From the NCBI GenBank assembly GCA_027919835.1, contig JANVFP010000018.1, forward strand, positions 620,001-684,000: a DNA stretch of 64,000 nucleotides. The letters run 5' to 3'. Every line of letters starts with the position of its first letter. Within the stretch, counting starts at the first letter, position 1. This stretch comes from Lentinula raphanica (lineage: Eukaryota; Basidiomycota; Agaricomycetes; Agaricales; Omphalotaceae). The notes under the pieces are model-generated. The model was not told the DNA's origin, ran no database searches, and worked only from the letters and a program-made list of their open reading frames with translations. Position numbers and translations under genes: made by a program. This document shows, piece after piece, positions 42,015 through 52,386 of the stretch.

Positions 42015-45000
42015 TCATGATGATTCGGAAGAGGTCTCGTCAGGTGTCGATGCCAATTCGGACGTCGGAGATAATCGTGTAATGTTCTCGACCTCTTTTT
42101 CTTGCAAGATCACGGCTTGACGTGCGACGGTTGCATTCGAGAAAGTCTCTTCTGGTGGCATTTCTCTCGGAGGGTCATTAGCAATTTCTGCTTCTTCGTA
42201 ACTCGCCAACGCTTCTTGGAACTCGATCATCCAAGGATGTCCGAGTAGCTCATCGGCGCTGGGTCGATGGAGAGCATCAATGGTCAGGCATTGCTTGATG
42301 AAGGCAATACCTAAATCACTGAGCTGATCAGGTTCCGGAAGTGGCGGATGCTGAGTCGCAACACCAATGTGGAACATTATTGCCCTGTAGAGAGTTAGAA
42401 TGGAAATGTTTGTAGAGCAGGTTCACTGACCATTCATTGTCGAGATTACTCCAAGGTTTTCTACCCGTTGCACATTCGAGCACGACACAGCCTAACGACC
42501 AGATATCCATTGCCCCGTGTCGTCCTCGTTTATCGTTTTTGATAACCTCGGGAGACATGTACATGGGGGTGCCCGTCAAACTGTTGTTCATGCCGAGACC
42601 GCTTGGATTTGTAGGGTCAACCTCTGGTCGACGAGTCCGTGCGGCTATCGAGCGTTGATTCTTGGCGAGTATTTTGGCGGCACCGAAATCGACGAACTTG
42701 ATAACGCCGAGATGGTCTAATAGAATATCTGGGGAGATGTATCAGTCTCAATCACGAGAAAAGATTAGGGTGGACTTGCTGTCTGGTTTAATATCACGAT
42801 GTACGATGCCTCTTGAATGAAGATAAGCAAGGCCTTCCAGCATTTGCATTGTGTAGACCTGTATGATTCTTTCGTCCTCAATCCTCCCATGAGCCAGAGA
42901 CGCGGCAAGACTGCCACCCTGGCAGTACTCTTCGAAGATATACACCTTATCTCTGTGAACCTCGATCCCATAGTATTCGACCACATTCGGGTGATGAAGC
43001 ATTTCCATGACGCTGAGCTCGTCTTTGATCTGAGAGTAGAGGTTCGGAATGCCTGATAGTTCCTGGAATTTAATTTCCTTGACTGCCATGAGTCCTCCAG
43101 TGTCGAGATTGACAGCGAGATAAACCGAGCCGAAAGCACCAGCGCCAATGAACCTGCCCTGCTGCCAGCGTATGGAGATATTTGAGGTCGAGGAGGCCAG
43201 GAATACAAGTGATCGGTCTTCGAGTTTCTCTGTGTCCAAGACACGCCCAATGATACGGAATTCGTTACCCACAGCTGCACGCTGCCCTTCGACCTCTTGT
43301 ATCGCTTTCGAAACGCGAGTCCAGAAATTTCTAGCTCCACTATCAGGTAATGAGAGCCCATCGTCTGGAGTAGTCTCATCCTCATCGCGAAGAACATCTT
43401 TTCTTGGTATACGTTGTTGTTCCTGCCTCTCCTTTTCTCTTAGTGCCTCCAGAGATGAGCGAGCACCGAGGATATCGAAATGACCCATCAGGAGAGTGAT
43501 GCAATTCCCAACCTTTTGCCGAAGCATCTGGAATTGTTCGTCGGGTAAGTGAAGGATGTTACGTTTCGTTCTCTGAAACGCGAACTCCAGAGCATTCACA
43601 GCCCATTTGAAAGTTTTCCTATCACTAGGAGGGCAGTCATCGCATATGAATGAAACCCAAGAGATTGCAAGCTTTATTAAGAGTTGGTTGAAGCGGAGAA
43701 GTGAAGAGCGATCCATGAATTTCTGCGCATGCTGACCATGTTCTGATGCGAAAAGATACCAATTCTCCATAAGCTCCTGGCACCCAGTCGACATCTTCAT
43801 CGAACTACGAACATGATGGACTGAATCTACGATGGATTCTGCAAGACGCATCGTAGCGCGCGCGATTTTGCGCAATTCCCGATTGACCGTGGGCAGGTGA
43901 GCCTGTTGCTCTGTGAGACATGTAAGAGGGCGAATTTCATCGTTCTCGTCCACCGGTAGGAACGATTCGCTGAAGAGCTGTTTGGCAATCGCAAGCCGAC
44001 TTTGTGAGCCATCCGCTATGAGGCGTACTCGATCGTCCTTCATTTCTAGGTTGATCTTTGGCAATTCTTGGAGCATTACTCGACCTCGCCATGTGAATTG
44101 ATGTCGAGGGGATAGAATCAGCAGATACTGCGAGTCCTCGTAATCAGGCTCGGGTTCAACGATATGTGTACCGTTATCATCCGTGATTTCGTAGACTTGA
44201 AAAGCTTCCGTGAAGATACGTTGCATCTCGTTTGCGCGATCGAAGAGTGAATTTGAAGCGACGATGTAAATACCCTCTTCCTCGTATGTATGCGTGTATA
44301 CGAGAAAATGGTCGGTGGCGACCAAACATTCAATGAAGTGATCAAGTTGTTGAAGGCCTTCTAGACTATACTCAGCAGAGTTGCTAAATCGGTGGGTTAG
44401 ATCTCTGCAGGTGTTGTGTCAACGAGGTTTTGACATACGACAAGTATATTCTTGCCTTGCAAATCGCTGAAGTTTACGATAACGTAAACGTACACTGTCC
44501 AAGATTTTACCATACCAGTTCACTTTCTGCTCATCGGTCATGGTGCGGGTTGAAGGATCGCCCATATGCTCTTCGAGGGTGTGCTTTGTACTGCTGTTGG
44601 CTTTAGTAGGCGGTTTCCCATTATGCTTCCCGTTGACAACCGCAGCAGACGTTGGTACACGAACTTGCGTATCAAAGTAGTTGATGACTCGCACCATGAG
44701 TCGATTGGTAAGGGAGCTGACGAAAGTGAGTCATGGCCTATGCACGTTAAAGGGAAAATATCACCATATCTGTTCAGCAACTAAACTGGACCCTCCAGAA
44801 ACCGTCAGACTGACATCGTTCAACGTTGCCCATTGCGCCTCCAGGACATCAGTCTCCTTAAAGTATACGCCCTTTGCTCCTCCTTTGAGTTTCCAATGAA
44901 TAAGCCGAAAGAATATACTCATGGAGTCAAGGATGCTGGCATCATAGTCCGCGTTGATACACGAAGGAAGGTTCCACTTTCCACCGGGATCTGGAGCCAG

Positions 45001-46392
45001 AAAGGCTTCGTACTGTCGTTTCAGGGTGCACGCAAGGCCGATACCTAGCTTGAGGTCATCGATCATTTGATCTAGGATGAGCATATCAGGCTCCTTGATC
45101 TTTTGGACATATGCCAGCCGGAGATGTAAGCAAGCTTGAGCGAGTTTGGTCGGAAAAGATATGAGAGGAAGGAGTTCGTTCTCAAACGTTGGTAGGTTCA
45201 TCTCCTCAAAAAGACTGGCAAGATTGACCTGAGCGTCTCGGGCAGCAGCAACGGAGGCGTGTACAGTAACCAAGGACCCTTTTTCGAACATCCGCTGTAT
45301 CGACTCCTCTTTCAACATCCGCTCCACGAAGCTGGATCCATCAGCGACTTCAGGTTCACCATGAACATTATAGCGATTATTGGCGTTTATAGGTATCTCG
45401 CCAGAAGTATTGGGTTGAGTGACGTCCAAAGCTTCACTTCCGGTCCATCGGCGAAGAACGGCAGCCTGGTGTCGGAGAGTATCTAGTACTGTGGCCCATG
45501 TATTCAGCGTATCACATCGAGCCTGAAAAGGAGGCTCAGTAGCTTCGGGTTTATCGATATAGAATGCCTTGAGATTGGGGTATAATGAGTGGACAGTGTC
45601 CAGACGTCGCAATACTGCCAGGATTTGGTTGAGGGCCTGTGAGCAATCTCTATGCTCCAGACGGAAAGTGTTGATTTCTTTGATGACTGCGTCGACCAAG
45701 TGCATCCGTCGCTCTTCCAAAGCCTCACGCTCCTCTTTGACCGTACGCCCGTGTATTTTAGCGCGTATACCAAGCCAGGTGTTCAGGTGAGGGTTTTGTT
45801 CGTCAACGGAAGCCTCCAGCACAGTTGCTATCCGTGATTTCTCTGACCGCAACACATCTCCTCCAAGTACCGATGCGAAGTAGATCTGCCAATTGAGCCG
45901 GTCCTTTTCCTTCAAAGAAGCGGGTTCTATTGGCTCGGTTTCGAGCATAAGAGAGACCCGTTCCAACCCGTCAGTTCCAGATACAAAGTTTTGCCTCGTA
46001 AGATCTTCATCGTCGCTATCTCCAGCATCAACTAGCTGCCCAAGTCCTCTGTGAAAGTAGTGACTATCAGGGTCGTTCCTCGGGTCGTCCGAATCGCCAC
46101 CATTCGTAGATCGATATCTCTTCACAAACTGAGAATATACGTCCGTCACGAGGGAGGAAGGGGTCTGTGATTCGTGGAAAGAGTTCATTTTGGTGTGCAT
46201 GGGGCTGGATGGGAAGGAGCGTTGACTCTTCGTTCGTGATTTCACTCGAGAACTAAGGGTGTTGGGTGTAGTGAGTTGTGGGGAAACATGAGAGCTTCGA
46301 GATTGGGAGAGGGATACCGGCCAGTCCGCATCTTGATCTTCACCGACATCCTGCTCAGGATGAGGATACAACGTCGGAGTATGTCTCCTCAT
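42015..46392 (-). CDS. SSK2/SSK22/Wis4-type MAP kinase kinase kinase (HOG pathway)
   Basis: Start ATG 46392 (MRRHTPTLYPHPEQDVGEDQ). The first exon of 1.6 kb and a second of about 280 bp encode a long Ser-rich and then helical N-terminal region. A 1.6-kb exon follows. It completes the regulatory part (FERTK-type helical block, DCPPSDRKTFKWAVNALEFA) and begins the C-terminal kinase domain: RFIGAGAFGSVYLAVNLDTG, the catalytic Lys in MAVKEIKFQEL, HRDIKPD, DFGAA across an intron, GTPMYMSPEVI and DIWSLGCVVLECATGRKPW. This order fits Ssk2/Ssk22 of yeast and Wis4 of fission yeast, which receive the stress signal from a response regulator and phosphorylate the MAPKK (Pbs2/Wis1) of the HOG/Sty1 cascade. 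Promoter shared with the divergent DRG1 gene, 134 bases apart. Confidence 0.93.
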
Positions 46393-46526
46393 CGTGGTGT
46401 AAAGCGGAACGCCAATTTATGCACGTGCTCTGACGCTATTTTCCGAAGATCGGAATTCAAACACTCAGACTGGTTTATTTCTACAGTAACATTCTACATT
46501 CAAGTTTCGCAAAAGCCTTTATCAAC
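46393..46526. promoter_or_regulatory. 134-base bidirectional promoter (MAPKKK / DRG1)
   Basis: Only 134 bases separate the two divergent start codons. I see no TATA box. A shared core is likely, and the two genes are both broadly expressed elsewhere. Confidence 0.5.
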
Positions 46527-48720
46527 ATGGGTGTCGTAGAAAAGGTACTTAAATGTCAATACATAGTCATTATATGACAACTCATCTTCATTCAGATCAA
46601 AGAGATCGAAGAGGAGATGGCGAGGACCCAGAAGAACAAGGTTAGAAAGCTTCAAGGCGGCAACCTCCAACTGAAATTTGTTTAACGATAAAACATTGAA
46701 GTATAGGCGACGGAATATCATTTGGGTCTCTTAAAAGCCAAGTTAGCGCGTTATCGTCAACAGCTGCTGGAACCCACGACGAAATCAGGACCCGCTGGTA
46801 CAGGTGCGTGTTCATTCATATTCTTACGTCGATCTTCAGCTCATGATCAAGCACTGCAGGATTCGACGTTCAGAAAAGGCAAGCATTGCTTCTACATCTG
46901 CCTGAACCAGGAGAATAACGCAACCCTCAGTGGTGATGCCAGAGTTGCTCTGATCGGCTTTCCGTCCGTTGGAAAGGTATGTTCAGCAATATCTACAACG
47001 TGACGTTCTTACTCAACGGGAACCATAGTCTACATTACTCAGCAAATTGACCCATACGCAATCTGAAGCGGCGGCATACGAATTCACAACACTCACCGTG
47101 AGCTACTGCAAAATGCCCAACTCTTCACGCATACTGATTGAGGATGAAGGCTATCCCCGGAGTGATTGAATACAAGGGCGCGAGGATACAGTTGCTGGAT
47201 CTTCCTGGTATCGTAGAAGGAGCCAGCCAAGGTTTGTGCTCAGTTCATCTCATTTCGTGCTCACACTAAAATCCCTGCAGGTCGCGGACGAGGTAGACAA
47301 GTAGTCTCGAGTGAGGATCAGTGGTAAATTCTATGCACAACTTTTCATACTCACATCCTATCAAGCTGCTAAGACTGCCGATCTCATTCTTATCATGCTC
47401 GATGCGACAAAATCTGATGAGCAAAGACAATTGCTTGAGCATGAACTTGACGCAGTAGGGATTCGATTGAACAAGAGCAAACCCGATGTAGTATTCAAGA
47501 AGAGGACAACCGGTGGAGTGTGCAGCTTTCATTTATTTCAAGTTCATTCAACCACTAACCTGCTACATACCTAGATCACGGTACGTGGAATATCATAAGG
47601 CAATTCCACTTAGGTCCTGATAAGTCTCCAGTTCAACACAACGGTCAAGCTAACAAAGACAGACGAAAAAACAATAAGGACGATCCTGGCTGGATGTCAG
47701 TGGTTGCGTTCCTCTCAATCTCACTTACATCTCACCTGCACCAGATAAACTGCACAATTGTGATGTAATGATCCGTGAAGATGTAAGCAAGCGAAAGATG
47801 AATCGTGCAGGTCGTCTCTTAAATACATACTCAATACCTACTTTTCAGATCACTACAGACGAATTCATAGATGTTCTCATCGGTATGCTCCTTGCTCTTT
47901 CTCTCCATACAAGATCACGACGCGATCTACAGGGAACCGGAAATATATACCTTGCGTCTGTTAGTTCCCTCTTATCTTTCAATCTTGAACTGTACTTACA
48001 TTAGTTCTCTCTTAGACGTTTACAACAAGATCGACTCTATCAGTCTTGAACAAGTTGACAAGATCGCTCGCTCTCCCAAGAGTATAGTGATCAGCTGCGA
48101 GATGGATTTGAAGTGAAGCTCCCGCATCTTTTGACAAGTCCAACCTCCTAACGTTGTCACTTGTAGCTTGGACTATTTAGTATCCAGAATATGGGAGGAG
48201 CTCGCGATGGTCAAGATCTATACCAAGAAGCGGGGTGCACATCCAGACCTGGACGACCCAGTGTGTCTTCGTAAAGGCTCCAACATTGAGGTAAGGAACA
48301 CCTTGTTGTTCACCCCAACTTCATACTGAGCATAAAGAAATCAGACGGTATGCAATTCAATCCATAGGTCCCTAGTACCTAATTTCCGATATGCGCTTGT
48401 CTGGTAAGTATCAGTATCCTGATATTCAACTCCTGATAGAATATAACGACGGTACTGTCTGTAGGGGTAAATCAAGCAAGTTTTCACCGCACGCGCAGAA
48501 AGTCAGCCTTTCACATCTCATGCAAGATGAAGATGTTGTATCAAGTGCGTGCTATCCTCTTTTCACTCGTTTTCAACCAAATATTGAGCTGCTTGAATAC
48601 CAGTCTTCACGAAATGATGGCTTGTTATACAATGTACAGGGTGTTAACCACTCAATCTACTATGATGACCTTGATTCGTTGAATTCAGTTACCTCGATTT
48701 CATCTGCTAAAGAGGCTTAA
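46527..48720 (+). CDS. DRG1: DRG1/RBG1 GTPase
   Basis: Start ATG 46527 (MGVVEK, then an intron). A dozen or so short exons give about 370 residues. Motifs in order: helix-turn-helix N-terminus [21 protein letters not shown]1 [17 protein letters not shown] (formed across an intron), the DRG-type switch [21 protein letters not shown]3 [21 protein letters not shown]4 [33 protein letters not shown], and a C-terminal TGS domain: [61 protein letters not shown]1 binds the ribosome with Tma46/DFRP1 and supports translation. The end is uncertain: a 144-nt stretch 48545-48688 starts GTGCGT and ends TTCAG and contains no stop in frame, so spliced and unspliced forms both end at 48720. Confidence 0.93.
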
Positions 48721-49386
48721 TCAACTTCCCGTTGACCTTGTGGTGGCAGGTAAGCTTCGGGTTCATAGTGATGGTGTTTACCATCTGAGCCAACCTCCTT
48801 CGCCGCCATACGTATTTAAACGCTCCGATGTACCAGTACTGAACCTTCTGGCTTCTGGTATTTGCCGAGGTCGACCTAGTTTTATTCTGAACGAGTAAAT
48901 TGAAATGAATGCCAGCGAGTCAATTAAGATTTCAGCAAACGTTCAAAACACAATTCATGATTCCATTGAGGTGAGTCCTTTTGATGTGCGAAACACATGT
49001 AGTATGAATACTTTTACACGCCATGACTGTGATACCTTCAGTTGGCCACACATGGGGAGAGGGCACCCGAGTTCCTCCTCCTCTTCTGTCAGATGCAATG
49101 AAGGAATTGCATTATGTAGATGCCGATCCTGTCTCTATCGCTTCACGGATACCCAAAGCTCGGAATGATCCCGGGTTCGACTTATTATTTGGGGCAATGA
49201 GTTGCTCAACATCCAGAGGCAAACCTACAGTCTCCTACAGTTAAGTGCTCAAGCGACGCCCCTATTCATTCTCCGATAGGGGCTTCAGCTATCTCGGCAA
49301 GATCTTCGGACTTTTATGTAAGTTGCCACGTGGTCGAGGATATTTCCATTTTGAACTGCCGATACGATTCTTGCAAGTTCAACGCG
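48721..49386 (+). other. Unassigned stretch with fragmentary open frames
   Basis: Two short open stretches run on the plus strand: one to about 48898 (KLRVHSDGVYHLSQPPSPPY, ending ILNE) and one from ATG 48905, spliceable at a GTGAGT donor to LATHGEGTRVPPPLLSDAMK. They look protein-like in composition but match nothing I know and have no clear shared frame. They may be a small unrecognised gene, a decayed one, or chance. The right end must include the promoter of the metallo-hydrolase. Confidence 0.35.
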
Positions 49387-50962
49387 ATGACGACCTCTCC
49401 CTCTCCTTCAACAGAATTCATCTTCCTCGGCACTGGAACCTCCTCTAGCATCCCTCACGTAGACTGTCTCACCAGACCTCCATATGATCCCGATGATCCA
49501 ACAAGTAAACCTCCGTGTCGGACGTGTCTCTCGACTTTGACGCCAGAAGGCAAGAAAAACATCCGAAGGAACACATCCGCGGTGGTGAGGACGAAAGCTC
49601 GGGATGGACGAGATGTGTGAGTCTGAGCGCGAGATGCTTCTCTTCTTCATGGGAGTATGGAGTACATATATATTCAGGTTGTTGAATCAGGACGATTGTT
49701 ATTGATGCGGGAAAGACGTTCCAGGCTGCTGCTGTAGAGTGGTTTCCTAAGGTGAGTTTTTTTTGTGTCTAGTGCTTTGGATGAACGCAAGGCTCAGGTT
49801 TGTGTTTTGGCGTTAGTACGGGTTGAGAAGCATAGATGCATTGCTGATTACGCATGCGCACGCTGATGGTCAGACCAACTCTCTACAATCAATCATCCAG
49901 TCTCTCAATCCATGTTAACGCAGCCATGAACGGTCTTGATGATCTGAGAGGTTTGTACTATAAGGAAACTTACCAAGATTCGGTCAAGCTCAACTTCTGC
50001 AGGATGGACGCTTGGCAAAAGTATACAATCACACATCGATGTATATGTTTCTCAAGCAACATTCACCGAAGTCCAACGGTCTTTTCCTTATCTTGTCTCT
50101 AAAGAATTTGCATCGGGCGGTGGAGACGTGAGACCGATTGCTTGGTAATACCCTCCTCTACTCTTGCTGATTGCATCGAGTTCAACAGGTCCCAGATTTT
50201 GTATGGCATATCATTGATGACAAGGTTCCTTTCGAGATCAATGATACTGGGGTCTGGGTGACGCCGTTTCTAGGTCAGAATGGTGTTGTTTGTTCTCCTG
50301 CTTTGCTCATAAGTCTTCAATTTTCAGTTCATCACGGTCGAATATTTTCTGCAAAGCCTCCGCCTGGTTATCTTCCGACACCGAGGGGTTTTACTGGAGG
50401 GACTGCGACTCCTGCGACTCCATCTGAACCGAATCTAGAGCAAGCCCTGCGGTCGTTGTCTGTGAACGAAACAGGATCTCTTCTACCGAAGAAGCCCGAA
50501 GAAATCATTCAGCCATATTTTTGCTTTGGATTCAAGATACAGGACGAAATCATCTATATATCAGACGTTTCGTACATACCCGAAGATGCTTGGTCAATCA
50601 TACGTGAAGCCAAACAACGCCGAGAGGGCCGTCCTCTTCCTCTGTGCATCTTAGACTGTCTAGGCCTCCGACCATTTACTTCTCACTTTGGTATTGAACA
50701 ATCGATTGCGACTACCAGGGAAATTGGAGCTATACGGACTTACATCCTGGGCTTCTCTCATATGGTCAGTCATGACGAATATGTGACAATTACGGAGGCT
50801 GTTGAAGGAGTTAAGGCAAAAGACGAGGACGCGCTCACTGAAAATGAAAAGAAAGGTTTAGGAGTGATAGGTTCTGGTGAACCTGTATGGATACGGCCTG
50901 CCCATGATGGACTGCGAGTGATTATAGAGGGGGATGTTGTCCGAGATGATACCTATGCTTAG
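49387..50962 (+). CDS. Metallo-beta-lactamase-fold hydrolase, PhnP-like
   Basis: Start ATG 49387 (MTTSPSPSTEFIFLGTGTSS). Several exons. The PhnP-type N-terminus FIFLGTGTSSSIPHVDCLT is followed by a Cys-rich piece (PPCRTCLSTL) and TIVIDAGKTFQAAAVEWFPK. The metal-binding motif HxHxDH appears as LLITHAHADAMNGLDDLRG across an intron, in which Ala stands where the second histidine-aspartate pattern usually has His. Later segments include ISDVSYIPEDAW, which supplies an Asp ligand, and IYILDCL-type sequence. Family members cleave phosphodiesters or related bonds, and PhnP proper acts on cyclic phosphates in phosphonate breakdown. The function in this fungus is not known. Joins around 49,618-49,690 and 49,910-50,030 were chosen for reading frame. 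Confidence 0.8.
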
Positions 50963-51176
50963 TTTGCTGGAAAATCGGAAATAGATTCGGCAAAGAGCCG
51001 CTCATTAGCTAATAGATTTTGACGTAATCATGTTCTAGACTCTCCCAAGTTAAAACTCTTTCTCTGTCTCTGTTTCTCCCATCCTCAACTTTGTCTATCT
51101 CAACCATCCTCCCTTCCACGCTACGCTGCTGGCCTGAAATAACTTCTCAACTTTACCTACCGGGGTCGTTGTTGCT

Positions 51177-51993
51177 ATGAGATATCACTCCCAATCTTTC
51201 TTTTACGAGTTCGTATATCTTTTGCTTCTGCACATCATTTAATTCACTGCTGAATAACCATGCAGCGATCCCTGGTCTATTGTGTCTTTGGCTTACTTTC
51301 TACGCTACCCCAACCCATTCGCATCTCATATCATCTCATGCGACGTTATCTCTCGCAACGTAACACCTTCCGGAACTTTGCAGACGACGCGCCTCATCCT
51401 CAAGCGCGGTTCTCTGCCTCGATGGGCTCCAAAGGGTATCATATCGAGAGCAGAATCATGGACATTGGAAGAAAGTGAGGTCGACCCATTGGGCAAGACA
51501 CTTCGGTGTACGACCAAAAATCTGGAGTTCACGAAGGTAATGAAAATGGAAGAGTCGGTGTTCATACGGCAAACAGAGGATGGGTATGTTCCCGACCCTT
51601 GTCAAATTAACTACATCGTGTGCTCATCTGTTCTTAGCAAAACCGCACAAACTACTGAAGCCCGAGTCCTGTCTGGATTTGGCTGGGGACTGACGAAGCG
51701 GATCGAGAGTCACGGGTTGAACAAGTTCAAAGCTCACGTACAACGTGTACGTATGCTGTCTATTCTTTCATCATGATCTCTCACTCAATTCTTCTGTCAT
51801 ATGCCAGTCTCGAGAAGGTGTATCCTTGATCCTTAACCTTCTTCGTGAATCGCGCCTTCAACCCATGACCTTGGGAGGCGACTCTTCTCAGCTCCATGTC
51901 ACTCCAGCTGCTGTTGAGTCCAAAAACACCCCAAAGACACAACCCAGCACCTGGGCTCGCATGAAGGGTTGGTTCTCTCCACCGAAAGAATGA
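51177..51993 (+). CDS. PRELI/UPS (MSF1) mitochondrial lipid-transfer protein
   Basis: The start is in a short first exon at 51177 (MRYHSQSFFY), spliced at GA|GTTCGT to the second exon to give DDPWSIVSLAYFLRYPNPFA. This restores the family's DxPW...RYPNP N-terminus, which the second-exon ATG at 51260 would lose. Next come SHIISCDVISRNVTPSGTL, TTRLILKRGSLPRWAPKGII, SRAESWTLEESEVDPLGKTL, TTKNLEFTKVMKMEESVF and GWGLTKRIESHGLNKFKAHV, all conserved in the PRELI/MSF1 domain. UPS proteins pair with Mdm35 in the mitochondrial intermembrane space and carry phosphatidic acid or phosphatidylserine between membranes, feeding cardiolipin or phosphatidylethanolamine synthesis. About 200 residues, as expected. 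Which of UPS1, UPS2 or UPS3 is not determined. Confidence 0.9.
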
Positions 51994-52386
51994 CTAAGGG
52001 ATCCCGTTTATATATTTAGTTGTGAACCTCTCATTTATCATGTAACAACACCAGTTTGCTTTGCCTGCAGTCTTGCCTACCGTAGTATCCTTGTTCATGT
52101 GTATCATAGTCTTCTTGTTGCCAAACACATTCACGCCCACCTCATCTGACATATTTAATGCATAGTACAAATACAAATCATACATAAAGAATGGCCGTCT
52201 ATCTTGAGTAGGAACCTCTATGCGAGTCTTGAGATAGAATGTAACGAATGTGTCTACACGAACAATTCGAAAGGCAGATCCAACCCCTGGATAGTAGATG
52301 AGTGAGGATGATACATGATTATGCATATTACAAACAGGAAGATATGAAAGAGAGAACGAAACAGAACAAAGATCTACATATGACGA
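51994..52386. other. Convergent intergenic region
   Basis: These 393 bases form the shared 3' flank of the PRELI gene and ATG26. It is AT-rich. I see no gene; an antisense frame of 110 codons overlaps it without family resemblance. Confidence 0.55.

Noticed and set aside
43148..43483. 111-codon plus-strand frame inside the MAPKKK gene
   Set aside because: Antisense shadow of a strongly conserved coding exon.
51260..51478. Short ORF with a Met at 51260 as the true PRELI start
   Set aside because: It is in the wrong frame for the conserved domain; splicing from the ATG at 51177 fits.
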